Source: Scardovia inopinata JCM 12537 (lineage in GTDB: Bacteria; Actinomycetota; Actinomycetes; Actinomycetales; Bifidobacteriaceae). Taken from it: a stretch of 64,000 nt of DNA. The notes under the pieces were generated by a model. The model did no database searches. It saw only the letters and a program-made list of their open reading frames with translations, and was not told where the DNA came from. The stretch is from NCBI RefSeq assembly GCF_001042695.1, contig NZ_AP012334.1, forward strand, positions 1,674,001-1,738,000. Reading direction: 5' to 3'. Both the position numbers and the translations under genes were made by a program. Below, piece by piece: positions 55,462 to 64,000 of the stretch (the stretch's first letter is position 1; every line of letters starts with the position of its first letter).

Positions 55462-57071
55462 TTGGCAACCGGGTCAGGCAGGCGCTGATGCTGCTCTTTG
55501 TCCTCCTCACAGCGGCATTAGCCTTCTTCCAAATGTTTATGAAGGTTGAAGGGGCTGTCCCCCAGCGATATCTTACTGCCCTCATCGTCATGACAGCCGT
55601 GATTGCTGCCGCCTGGCTTGTTCTATGTTTTTGCCAGAAATATTCGTCTCAGATTATTTTCTTCTGTGTCCTGCTCCTGTCTTTGATCGGAATTGTGGAA
55701 ATCATCCGGATTGATTATGAGAACCGGAATTTGGGGACCGGAGCTGTTAATGCGGGAATGAATCAGATCATCTGGCTGTGCCTGGCCCTGGTTTTGTGCT
55801 CACTTCTAGCAGCCAGCCTGCGCAACTACCGGATTCTCAGAAAGCTCACCTATACCAGCATGGTTATAGGCCTCCTGCTCATTTTCTCCCCTATGATTCC
55901 CGGCCTGGGCAAAACCATTGGAGGAGCCCGTATCTGGATTGGCATCGGGTCTCATACTGTCCAGCCTGCAGAATTCGCTAAGCTTTTTATTGCAGTTTTC
56001 TTTGCCGGATATCTTTTTGATCATCGTGATCAGCTGGCAGTAGGCGGCAGGAAAATTTTGGGCCTGCGGCTGCCCCGCCTGCGCGATTTTGGCCCAATCC
56101 TTGTAGTTTGGGCTATTTGTATGGGAGTTCTGGTGATGCAGAGAGATTTAGGGACCTCTCTGCTCTTCTTCGCTATGTTCGTCTGCATGCTCTACGTTGC
56201 TACCGGTCACACTTCCTGGATCCTGATTGGCCTGCTTTTCTTTGCTGCCAGCGCCTTGGCAGCTGACCGATTCTTTGGCCATGTTCACAACCGCGTCAAT
56301 GCCTGGCTCCACCCCTTTGATAACAGTGTTTACAATGCCCCTGGAGGATCAGGCCAATTAGTTAGGGGAATCTTTGGCCTGGCCAGCGGAGGAACTTTTG
56401 GCACAGGGATTGGTAAGGGCTATCCGGCTATTACTCCCCTGGCTAATTCAGATTTTATCTTCTCGTCCTTGGGAGAAGAATTGGGTTTGACAGGTATTTT
56501 CGCTATTCTGTGCATCTATACCATCATTATTGGTGCCGGGATTGTCACAGCCATGAAAATCAAAGATGGATTTGGGAAATTGCTGATCTCCGGTTTGGTT
56601 TTTACCATGGCTTTCCAGGTTTTTATTGTTATCGGCGGCATTACCCTGGTTATCCCCCTGACTGGTCTTACCTTGCCATATGTGGCGGCTGGCGGGTCCA
56701 GTCTGACAGCAAATATGCTTCTGGCTTTCCTTATTTTGATTATTTCCAACGATGCTCATAAGCCTGAAGAAGCTGCCCTGACTGATACAGCCGCTCTTGA
56801 GGCCCTGGAGGTACTTCAGGCTAACGAAAAGAGGCGTCACCTGCAGGAGGCGATCCGCAAGAGAGACGAGGATGATCGGCGTGATTCTGAAGAAACTCAA
56901 GCTATCAGTCTGGCCGATGCCCGGCCTTATATGGACGACGATTCTCTGGAAGTTCAAGATGGCACAACTGAAGAATTTGACCAGGCTGGCAAAAAGTCAG
57001 CCGGGCAGGATTCATCTTCCGACGATTCCAGCCCAACCCTTGCCGAAAAAATGAGGATGGAGGACCGATGA
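55458..57071 (+). CDS. rodA: RodA/FtsW-family peptidoglycan glycosyltransferase
   Basis: 537 residues, SEDS polytopic membrane protein with about twelve helices to residue ~435. Motifs QPAEFAKLFIAVF, GGSGQLVRGIFGLASGG and DFIFSSLGEELGL, the last two with conserved loop residues of the active site. Polymerises lipid II, partnered by the PBP encoded next. A charged ~100-residue cytoplasmic tail rich in Asp/Glu/Ser/Arg may be a kinase target. Coupled on both sides by ATGA overlaps. Confidence 0.95.
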   Translation: MIGNRVRQALMLLFVLLTAALAFFQMFMKVEGAVPQRYLTALIVMTAVIAAAWLVLCFCQKYSSQIIFFCVLLLSLIGIVEIIRIDYENRNLGTGAVNAGMNQIIWLCLALVLCSLLAASLRNYRILRKLTYTSMVIGLLLIFSPMIPGLGKTIGGARIWIGIGSHTVQPAEFAKLFIAVFFAGYLFDHRDQLAVGGRKILGLRLPRLRDFGPILVVWAICMGVLVMQRDLGTSLLFFAMFVCMLYVATGHTSWILIGLLFFAASALAADRFFGHVHNRVNAWLHPFDNSVYNAPGGSGQLVRGIFGLASGGTFGTGIGKGYPAITPLANSDFIFSSLGEELGLTGIFAILCIYTIIIGAGIVTAMKIKDGFGKLLISGLVFTMAFQVFIVIGGITLVIPLTGLTLPYVAAGGSSLTANMLLAFLILIISNDAHKPEEAALTDTAALEALEVLQANEKRRHLQEAIRKRDEDDRRDSEETQAISLADARPYMDDDSLEVQDGTTEEFDQAGKKSAGQDSSSDDSSPTLAEKMRMEDR

Positions 57072-58534
57072 ACGCTAACCTTCGCCGCATTTTCAATATT
57101 GTGATTGCCCTCATGGTGATTTTGGGAATTTCCAGCTCCCTTATGATGGTGGTCAGAGCCAATTCCCTCAACGCCGACTCCCGCAATACCCGGGCCTTAT
57201 ACAGCGAATTCGCCAGCGACCGGGGAAGCATCCTGGCTTCTGACGCCAACACTGTCCTGGCCAGCTCAAGAAAGGTAAAAGATGCCTTTCAATATCAGAG
57301 AATCTACCCTCAGGGAGCTGCTTATTCATCGGTAACCGGCTTTTTCTCCATCAACCAGAGAGCCAGATATGGGGTAGAAGCCAGCCGCAATGAACAGCTA
57401 AGCGGAATGAGCGACAGTCTATGGATTGCTCGGGTTCAATCCCTTATCGAGGGTAAGGCCAACAAGGGGGCCATAGTTGAAACCTCCATTGACCCCAAGC
57501 TTCAGTCTCTAGGCTACCGACTGATGCAGGGCAAAACCGGTGCCGTGGTAGCCATGGAACCCACCACTGGCCGCATTCTGGCCATGGTAAGCACACCAAG
57601 CTATGACCCCAATATCCTAGCTTCTCACGACACTGTCGCTGCTAATAAAGCCTGGTCCCAGCTGGCAGGAGGCTCAAACAGTCCCTTGATTAACAAGGCA
57701 ACCAGTCAGCTCTTCCCGCCTGGATCCACCTTTAAACTGGTGGTTGCGGCTGCCGCTCTGGAAAGCGGGAAATATACTATGGATTCCCAAATACCGGCTG
57801 GCCCTTCTTACACCCTGCCCAACACCACCACTAAGCTGACCAACAGCTCCATTCCAGCAAACGGGGTTAACGGCAAAATCAGCCTGTCTGACGCCCTGGC
57901 ATATTCGTCCAATACAGCCTTTGCCCAGCTGGCAGTAGCTCTCGGCAAGGATGCCATCAAGGAAGAAGCAGAAAAACTGGGCTTCGGCAGCTCTATTACC
58001 ATCGATGGCAACGATACCCTGGGCACTCCCATGACTTCGGTAGCCTCAGTTTTCCCTGATACCACTTCTGACGACCGTCTGGCTTTGGCAGGCATAGGTC
58101 AGGGAGACACTACAGAAACTCCCCTTCTTAATGCCATGATTGCTTCCACTATTGCCAACAAGGGAGTCATGCTCCATCCCACCATTGTGGACCGGGTCCG
58201 GTCTACTGACCTGAGTGTGATATCCACCCGTTCTACAACTATCCTTTCCCAGGCATTTTCAGCACAAACTGCTGATGGTCTCAGCAAAGCCATGCAGTCC
58301 GTGATCACAAAAGACGCACCCTCTCTTAAAATCTCAGGTATTGCTGTGGCTGCCAAAACAGGAACTGCCCAGGTAGGCCTGTCCAAGACCACTAATGATG
58401 GCTGGATTACAGGTTTTGCCCCGGCAGATAACCCCAAGATTGCTATCAGCGTAGTTGTTACTGGCACTACAACCTTTGGAGTTACCACAGCGGGACCGAT
58501 TATGAAGCAACTGATGCAGGAGTACCTCCAATGA
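57068..58534 (+). CDS. pbpA: Class B penicillin-binding protein transpeptidase
   Basis: 488 residues. N-terminal helix (~8-30), a short non-catalytic domain, then the transpeptidase with SxxK (Ser220-Thr-Phe-Lys223), SxN (Ser280-Ser-Asn282) and KTG (430-432). It cross-links the glycan strands made by RodA. Position between rodA and pknA and overlap on both sides (ATGA) are conserved in Actinobacteria. Confidence 0.96.
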   Translation: MNANLRRIFNIVIALMVILGISSSLMMVVRANSLNADSRNTRALYSEFASDRGSILASDANTVLASSRKVKDAFQYQRIYPQGAAYSSVTGFFSINQRARYGVEASRNEQLSGMSDSLWIARVQSLIEGKANKGAIVETSIDPKLQSLGYRLMQGKTGAVVAMEPTTGRILAMVSTPSYDPNILASHDTVAANKAWSQLAGGSNSPLINKATSQLFPPGSTFKLVVAAAALESGKYTMDSQIPAGPSYTLPNTTTKLTNSSIPANGVNGKISLSDALAYSSNTAFAQLAVALGKDAIKEEAEKLGFGSSITIDGNDTLGTPMTSVASVFPDTTSDDRLALAGIGQGDTTETPLLNAMIASTIANKGVMLHPTIVDRVRSTDLSVISTRSTTILSQAFSAQTADGLSKAMQSVITKDAPSLKISGIAVAAKTGTAQVGLSKTTNDGWITGFAPADNPKIAISVVVTGTTTFGVTTAGPIMKQLMQEYLQ

Positions 58535-59625
58535 AACTGGTGGAAGGACAGCTCATACATCGCCGCTACCGTCTGGACCGGCGTCTGGCCCAGGGTGGGA
58601 TGGGCGAAGTATGGAAAGGCTACGATATTGAGCTGCGGCGGCCTGTGGCTATTAAGGCCCTGCGCAGCGATCTGGCTGGCGAAGAGACCAAACTCCAGCG
58701 CCTGCGGATTGAAGCTCACAATTCTGCTAACCTGGCTCATCCTAATATTGCTGCTTTATTTGAGTATTATGAGAACGATGGCATTGGCTTTATTGTCATG
58801 GAATATATTCCCTATCCTTCTCTCTCTGATATCTATAAAGCACGGGGAGTTATTAAGCCTACCCGCCTCCTACCCGTTCTTATTCAGACTGCCCGGGGAC
58901 TCTATGTAGCTCACTGCCATGGTGTAGTCCACCGCGATGTGAAGCCCGCCAACATCATGGTTTCCAGCGAGGGAGAGGTAAAAATCACCGATTTTGGCGT
59001 TTCCCGATCCTCCAATCAAGGACAGATTACCCAGGATGGCATGGTTGTTGGAACAGCCCAATATATTTCTCCTGAGCAGGCTCAGGGAGAGCCGGCCACT
59101 CCTCAATCAGATATTTATTCCCTGGGAGTAGTTGCCTATGAGGGGCTGTGCGGGCATCGACCCTTTACCGGCCGCACGCCGGTTGATATTGCCGCAGCTC
59201 ATGTTAATTCTCCTGTTCCTCCCCTGCCTGATGATATTGACCCCACCCTGCGCGATTATGTGATGCAGATGCTGGCCAAAAATCCTCAGGATAGGCCCAA
59301 GACTGCCATGGAGGTAGCCCGGGAACTGGGCAAAATTGAGCGTCGGCTCCTGGATCAGGAGGCGCACGAGGCTACCGGTGAATTTGCTGAGATCACCGGA
59401 AATATGCGGCCTCGAACGGTTACCAGTGACATGGTAATCCCCCGTTATTTCATTCTTCAGGATGGAACCATTCTGGATCAGTATGAGAACAGGGTGATAG
59501 CAGAAGGCACCAAGCCTATGGCTTCTCCTGATGCTTATGGTGACAAGACTCCATCCAATCCTTACCAGGTTAATCACAACAACCCAGCCAGACCAGTCAG
59601 TCCAAAGGATGATGATGCCCTATGA
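58531..59625 (+). CDS. pknA: Ser/Thr protein kinase PknA-like
   Basis: 364 residues. Hanks kinase (~10-275) with AQGGMGEVWKG, Lys42 (VAIK), HRDVKPANIM, and DFG followed by VVGTAQYISPEQ. Unlike mycobacterial PknA there is no visible membrane helix; the C-terminal ~90 residues are polar (Asn/Pro/Asp), so the kinase may be cytosolic. Coupled to pbpA and pknB by ATGA overlaps. Likely substrates are division proteins and FHA partners encoded in the same cluster. Confidence 0.94.
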   Translation: MKLVEGQLIHRRYRLDRRLAQGGMGEVWKGYDIELRRPVAIKALRSDLAGEETKLQRLRIEAHNSANLAHPNIAALFEYYENDGIGFIVMEYIPYPSLSDIYKARGVIKPTRLLPVLIQTARGLYVAHCHGVVHRDVKPANIMVSSEGEVKITDFGVSRSSNQGQITQDGMVVGTAQYISPEQAQGEPATPQSDIYSLGVVAYEGLCGHRPFTGRTPVDIAAAHVNSPVPPLPDDIDPTLRDYVMQMLAKNPQDRPKTAMEVARELGKIERRLLDQEAHEATGEFAEITGNMRPRTVTSDMVIPRYFILQDGTILDQYENRVIAEGTKPMASPDAYGDKTPSNPYQVNHNNPARPVSPKDDDAL

Positions 59626-61748
59626 GTATGTTTATCCCTCAGTCTCTCGCAGGAGGACGGTACACAGTTGGTGAACTTGTGGGCCATGGGGGCATGGCCC
59701 AGGTTCACATTGGCACTGACACCCGTTTAGGCCGCACAGTAGCCATTAAGATCATGCGTAGCGACCTTGCTGAAGACAGCATCTTTCTGACCCGTTTCCG
59801 CCGGGAAGCCCGGGCCGTGGCCCAGCTGAACAACCCCAACATTGTCTCTATCTATGACTCAGGCGAAGAACAGCTGGAAGATGCTTCCGGGCAGAAGGTA
59901 AGAGTCCCCTACATTGTCATGGAATATATTAAAGGGCAGACCTTAAGGGACATTATTAAGGTCAATGGGTCCCTGAGCCCCCGCGATGCCGAGCAGGTAA
60001 TGGTAGGGGTCCTTAATGCCCTGGATTATTCCCACCGGATGGGAATAATCCACCGGGACATTAAGCCGGGCAATATTATGATCAGCGACCAGGGCACAGT
60101 CAAAGTCATGGATTTTGGCATTGCCCGGGCTCTGGATGATTCTTCGGCTACCATGACCCAGAACCAGGGAGTGGTAGGTACAGCCCAGTATTTGAGCCCT
60201 GAACAGGCCAGGGGTGAGCAGGTAGGTACTAAGTCTGATGTTTACTCAGCTGGCTGCGTTCTTTATGAAATGCTTACCGGGAAACCACCCTTCACCGGTG
60301 ATTCTGCGGTTGCTATTGCTTATCAGCATGTGTCAGAGACGGCAACTCCTCCAAGCACCCTAATTCCCGGACTTGATAAACAGTGGGACGCTATCGTGGC
60401 TAAGGCTATGGCCAAAGATACCGCCAATCGCTACAGCGATGCTGCAAGTTTCCGCCAAGATATTGTCACCATTGCTCATGGAGGTGTTCCTGCGGCCGTA
60501 GGGGCCAGTAACCTGACTAATCTATCAGAAAGCTCAGCCCAAACCTCGATAGGTGCTACTCAGCCCATGCAGGCAGCCGACGACGATATGGAAGAAACCA
60601 AGAGCTGGACAGAGGGATCTCTGCCTGAGGCCTTTGACCCTCAGACTGCCGCCCTTTCTGATCAGAATGACAGCGTGGAAGGCCCCCAGTCCAGAACTGC
60701 GCTCAGACGGCAGGAGCAAAAGAAAAAGCACCAGCGCACCCTGATTATCAGCGGAGTTGTTGCCATCGTGGCAATAGCTGCTGTTATGTTCGGCCTCTGG
60801 TATTTCTTTACTTCTCAAAATAAACTGGTCAGCGTCCCCACCATAGATTCCAGCATGTCAGTCACCCAGGCAAAAGAGGCCATTACCGGAGCGGGCTTGA
60901 CTTTCCAGCAGGAATCAGATACCTCTTCATCGGAGCCCAAAGGAACTTTTACCAAACAAAGCCCGGCTGGAGGCAAACGTGTTGCCAGGGGCACTACTGT
61001 CAGGGTCTGGTTCTCTGCCGGCCCTCAGGCCAAAACCATCCCCACCGTCAAGGGAATGACCCAGCAGAGGGCTATAGCAGTCCTATCTGCTGCCGGCTTT
61101 AAAGTATCGTCCATTGCAACTGAAAACTCTAACACGGTAGCCAAGGATCATGTAACCCGAACAGATCCGGCAGCCGGAACTCAGCAGGCTGCGGGCACCT
61201 CAGTCGTGCTGTATATTTCTACCGGCAAAACCACGGTTCCTACTGGTCTGGTTGGTCTCACTCAGGCATCAGCTCAGAAAGAACTCAACTCCCGCGGGTT
61301 CAGCACCAATGCTATTACCCAGGAATCTTCTACCGTGCCTGCAGGCAAGGTTATCAGCGTCTCCCCTGCTGAAGGCACCACCGTTGACCAGGGGGCTACT
61401 ATTACTCTCTATGTGTCCAGCGGGCCAAAGATGATTTCTACTCCTTCTCAGAGTACTATGAGCAATTATGCTGACTCCGGCACCTCCATGCAGATGTATC
61501 TGAAATCTTTGGGCTTTACTAATGTCACTATCAGCGGGTCTGCTTCCGACCCGGTAGATACGGTGACCTTCAACGGGAAAGATATTTCCGAAGTATCATC
61601 CCCCCAGCTGGCAGCCAACACTAAAATTGTCATCACAACGTCTGCGGCCCCCGACCCGGACTCAAATTCCTCCAACGGTTCCGGATCTAATTCGTCCCCC
61701 AGTTCGTCCCCCAGCTCATCGTCAGGTGACGGAGGAGACGGCAACTAG
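59622..61748 (+). CDS. pknB: PASTA-domain Ser/Thr protein kinase PknB
   Basis: 708 residues. Kinase (~13-280) with GHGGMAQV, Lys43, HRD at 144-146, DFG at 164-166 and activation loop SSATMTQNQGVVGTAQY. Polar linker, basic juxtamembrane KKKHQR, helix at ~373-397. Then three clear PASTA repeats (each ~66 residues) and a fourth diverged one, ending in a Ser/Asn/Gly/Pro tail. PASTA domains sense muropeptides or lipid II. Last gene of the operon, converging on the sortase gene with 19 bases between. Confidence 0.96.
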   Translation: MSMFIPQSLAGGRYTVGELVGHGGMAQVHIGTDTRLGRTVAIKIMRSDLAEDSIFLTRFRREARAVAQLNNPNIVSIYDSGEEQLEDASGQKVRVPYIVMEYIKGQTLRDIIKVNGSLSPRDAEQVMVGVLNALDYSHRMGIIHRDIKPGNIMISDQGTVKVMDFGIARALDDSSATMTQNQGVVGTAQYLSPEQARGEQVGTKSDVYSAGCVLYEMLTGKPPFTGDSAVAIAYQHVSETATPPSTLIPGLDKQWDAIVAKAMAKDTANRYSDAASFRQDIVTIAHGGVPAAVGASNLTNLSESSAQTSIGATQPMQAADDDMEETKSWTEGSLPEAFDPQTAALSDQNDSVEGPQSRTALRRQEQKKKHQRTLIISGVVAIVAIAAVMFGLWYFFTSQNKLVSVPTIDSSMSVTQAKEAITGAGLTFQQESDTSSSEPKGTFTKQSPAGGKRVARGTTVRVWFSAGPQAKTIPTVKGMTQQRAIAVLSAAGFKVSSIATENSNTVAKDHVTRTDPAAGTQQAAGTSVVLYISTGKTTVPTGLVGLTQASAQKELNSRGFSTNAITQESSTVPAGKVISVSPAEGTTVDQGATITLYVSSGPKMISTPSQSTMSNYADSGTSMQMYLKSLGFTNVTISGSASDPVDTVTFNGKDISEVSSPQLAANTKIVITTSAAPDPDSNSSNGSGSNSSPSSSPSSSSGDGGDGN

Positions 61749-61767
61749 GAGTCCTGGACCGGCAGAG

Positions 61768-62931
61768 TTAGCCAACAAAATTGGACGATATTTGCAGGAA
61801 GGGGATATTCTTGGCCATCCAGGGATATCCCCACTGGAAGCAGGCAGCCAAACCGGCGAAAATCAAGAACAGCACCAGGATTACCCGGATTGGCGCAGGC
61901 CCGGGCTGCAGGCGGATTAGCCAGCCGTAAAGGCTGAACATGGGGCGTTGACGGCGGTCAAGAGCCCTATAAGAGGCGATCCCCCTGTATCGCCAAACCA
62001 ACGCAGCCGCCAAGTAGATTATGGCATACGCGCAGAGGGCAAGAATCATAAGCCGGGACATATCTGGCAGAGTGGTTGCTGAATCAGCACTCGTTTCCTG
62101 AGTAAAAGTCACCTGACCGTTCGCAGTTTTCCCCGCCAGAGCCTGGGGAATACCCTCCGAGACCTTTGACCAGGATACCAGTTTCCCGTAGGTAATCCAG
62201 CGATGAGCAGCAGTAATATAAGCGTACCGGGGTTCGCAGGTCGTCAGTGTTATCAGGCGGTCCTTTGCCGTTTGCTCCGGGTGATTAGGAACAGGATACA
62301 CTACCCGAATGTCCGCTGGCTCCACAATCTCATGCCCGGTATATTGATAGACATACCAGTAATTCTGGGTGCGAACAACAATCTTGTCTCCTGAGGTGAA
62401 CTGATCCACATGGGCCAGCGGCTCCCCGTAGCCGGCCCTGTGCCCGGCTACAGCAAAATTCCCTACTGCTCCGGCCCGCTGGGTTTGACTGTAATGCCCT
62501 AAACCATGCATATTCAACTGCTGCAGGCTGGTTCCTTCTACAATGTTGCGGGACCATTTAGCTCCGAATCTAGGAATATAAATTTTAGCGATGACTTTTC
62601 CGGTTACATAGGCCCCTTTTTCTACCGGGGCTGTCCCAGGCTGATAAGCGGGAGCAATAGTATAGCCGCTGGAGGATTTAGCAGAAGTCCACGAGGAGGT
62701 CTGGGTCTGATCATCTTGTGCCTGTTCTTTTTGAGACAAAACCCCGGTCCACCAAACTTGCCAAACAATATAGAACCCCACTATCAAGGCAGCAGTGATG
62801 AGAATTTCACCAATAAAACCAGCTAAAGAGGCAAAAAAGCGTCTGACTGTCCGCCCTGTCGGACTCGCAGCAGCAGGTTGGTTCCTACCAGAATTTCCCT
62901 GCACGGCATCTGAGCTGTTCATCTCACCCAT
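61768..62931 (-). CDS. Class E-type sortase
   Basis: 387 residues. N-terminal helix (~35-58), a linker, then the sortase domain (~110-260) with catalytic His164 (AGHR), Cys232 (TLTTCEPRY) and Arg244 (HRW). Tyr/Thr-rich surroundings and C-terminal helices (two more, ~295-320 and ~352-375) fit actinobacterial class E-like sortases, which act as housekeeping anchoring enzymes. AAGG lies before the ATG at 62931; an ATG three codons later is an alternative. No sorting substrates are in this window. Confidence 0.88.
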   Translation of the reverse strand: MGEMNSSDAVQGNSGRNQPAAASPTGRTVRRFFASLAGFIGEILITAALIVGFYIVWQVWWTGVLSQKEQAQDDQTQTSSWTSAKSSSGYTIAPAYQPGTAPVEKGAYVTGKVIAKIYIPRFGAKWSRNIVEGTSLQQLNMHGLGHYSQTQRAGAVGNFAVAGHRAGYGEPLAHVDQFTSGDKIVVRTQNYWYVYQYTGHEIVEPADIRVVYPVPNHPEQTAKDRLITLTTCEPRYAYITAAHRWITYGKLVSWSKVSEGIPQALAGKTANGQVTFTQETSADSATTLPDMSRLMILALCAYAIIYLAAALVWRYRGIASYRALDRRQRPMFSLYGWLIRLQPGPAPIRVILVLFLIFAGLAACFQWGYPWMAKNIPFLQISSNFVG

Positions 62932-63005
62932 CGAAAACCACCTTCGCTACCTTGACCCTTGTGTGATGTGTTCTTGCGTGATGTATTCACCCTGTCTGAT
63001 TATAT

Positions 63006-63839
63006 TCACCGCGAAACTGAAGCATATTTCAGAGTTTGAGTTGTTGCCGTGGCAGCTGGGAAATAAAGCTCAGATTCTTTCTTCACACTGTACCCCAGAC
63101 CATCGGCCTTAACATACTCTTTGTATATTTTTATCGCTTCAGACGAATTCAAGGCGGTAGTCATGCGACTGTAATCGCCAATGGCAGAGATTTTATAAGG
63201 GGGAGCGTACTGTTTACCTTCCAGAAGAAGGACGTTGCCCACACAGCGTACAGCCGTGGAAACGGTGACCCTCTGCCCCTGAATAGTCATAGCCTCGGCA
63301 CCTCCAGCCCAGAGGGCATTCACCACAGCCTCAATATCCTGCTGATGGATGACGTAATCATTCACATTGTTGGTGCTATCATCATTGGACGACTGTGCAT
63401 GCTGCTCCCAGAGAGGAGAATCATCCAGGACAACGGTAATCCCTGTCCCTTTAACAGCTGTGAGATTAGGCTGGGAACTGTTGGAGGAAGCATTGGCATT
63501 GCCGGAGTCACCTGTGCCCGTATTCGCCTGGTCTGGATTTACCCTGGAAGCAGAAGAAATATTCTTTTTCAGAACATCGATTTGATTGGTTAAAGACTTA
63601 ACTTCCTGGGTCAGATCAGTCACTTTCCGTTCTCTTTGAGTCAGGAGTTCCTCAGTATTAGTGCTGGGGGTATAGTCATAGTTCGACTGAACATTAACGG
63701 CAAAGAGCCAACCAACCAGAGAAAAAATCAGTATAGTGACCAGAGAGGCATACCAGGGCTTCTGAGGCATGCGATGGCTGGAAACCGCACGGGCAGAGCC
63801 CTTTGCAGGATCCTTCCTACGCCTTGAGAACAGTACCAT
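63006..63839 (-). CDS. DUF881-family membrane-anchored protein
   Basis: 277 residues from ATG 63839 (GGGGTGA upstream; the longer frame from 63953 overlaps the divergent gene). Basic N-terminus, one helix (~35-55), coiled coil (TQRERKVTDLTQEVKSLTNQIDVL), then the DUF881 domain with GTGITVVLDDSP, NDYVIHQQDIEAVVNALWAGGAEAM and GNVLLLEGK. The mycobacterial counterpart (Rv0012 position) lies beside crgA near the pknB cluster as here. Function unknown, linked to division by context. Confidence 0.9.
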   Translation of the reverse strand: MVLFSRRRKDPAKGSARAVSSHRMPQKPWYASLVTILIFSLVGWLFAVNVQSNYDYTPSTNTEELLTQRERKVTDLTQEVKSLTNQIDVLKKNISSASRVNPDQANTGTGDSGNANASSNSSQPNLTAVKGTGITVVLDDSPLWEQHAQSSNDDSTNNVNDYVIHQQDIEAVVNALWAGGAEAMTIQGQRVTVSTAVRCVGNVLLLEGKQYAPPYKISAIGDYSRMTTALNSSEAIKIYKEYVKADGLGYSVKKESELYFPAATATTQTLKYASVSR

Positions 63840-63952
63840 TTCACCCCGATCGCAAAAGTTCTTTCTTCCAGCATAACAGTTAGAATAGCTTTTAGTGTTT
63901 TTACCGCAGGTTGATTTCAAGAGAATCACACTCCAGGAGCTTAAGGAGAACA

Positions 63953-64000
63953 ATGTCTGACGACAAGGAAATAAAAGACCAGGAAGATGCCAGCCTGACC
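63953..64000 (+). CDS. crgA: Start of CrgA-like cell division protein (3' end outside window)
   Basis: Only 16 codons are visible (ATG at 63953 with AAGGAG four bases upstream). The sequence is polar and acidic (MSDDKEIKDQ). Identification rests on gene order: in Actinobacteria crgA lies divergent from the DUF881 gene next to the pknB cluster. CrgA is a small two-TM septation inhibitor or divisome organiser. The TM part is outside the window. Confidence 0.5.
   Translation, partial: MSDDKEIKDQEDASLT

Overview
This window looks like the chromosome of a member of the Bifidobacteriaceae, probably one of the scardovial genera. It has roughly even GC content. The 16S 5' end reads AGGGTTTGATTCTGGCTCAG. 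The 23S gene carries extra sequence where high-GC Gram-positives have a domain III insertion. The right end has the actinobacterial order fhaA-fhaB-pstP-rodA-pbpA-pknA-pknB, then sortase, DUF881 and crgA. Genus or species cannot be fixed by eye.

Layout. 1-4.2 kb: tail of an unknown gene, a membrane acyltransferase with an SGNH domain, a coupled pair of fluoride channel genes (crcB), a holin-like membrane protein with an apparently leaderless promoter, and a small membrane protein. 4.2-10.1 kb: one rRNA operon on the minus strand (16S-23S-5S, no tRNA in the spacers). 10.1-20.3 kb: housekeeping genes, namely a sirtuin, a CLC chloride transporter, an aldo/keto reductase, purA, class II fructose-bisphosphate aldolase, a TM2 protein, tRNA-Gly(CCC), htpX, a frameshifted small membrane ORF, and an FprA-type ferredoxin-NADP reductase.

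20.4-43.4 kb is the most interesting part: about 23 kb, all on the minus strand, that reads as a type VII (ESX/WXG100) secretion locus of the Firmicutes EssC type inside an actinobacterium. Its core is a WXG100 protein, an FHA-bearing EssC ATPase, and a YukD/EsaB ubiquitin-like protein. Downstream lies a kinase-TM-extracellular protein shaped like EssB but with its catalytic residues largely intact. It is preceded by a pseudokinase-like (DUF6382-type) FHA protein and followed by a small one-TM protein and a 1350-residue membrane protein of Ig-like repeats. On each side of the core is a cassette of small helical proteins, a larger putative secreted effector, and DcrB-like or membrane-anchored partners. 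The upstream cassette has three tandem paralogues that look like immunity genes. Candidate promoters divide the locus into three transcription units.

43.5-52.4 kb: tgt, tRNA-Leu(CAG), a DUF1304 membrane protein, two coupled YhgE/Pip membrane proteins (the family that includes EsaA/YueB), a lysophospholipase-like hydrolase and a NUDIX hydrolase. 52.5-64 kb: the growth and division signalling cluster. FHA proteins, a PP2C phosphatase, two Ser/Thr kinases (one with PASTA repeats), a RodA/FtsW glycosyltransferase and a PBP transpeptidase couple phosphosignalling to peptidoglycan synthesis. A class E-type sortase, a DUF881 protein and the start of crgA follow.

All protein calls come from reading motifs and lengths, not from database searches. 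Promoters and operators are visual matches. Many starts were moved to a better-placed ribosome binding site, as noted per gene.
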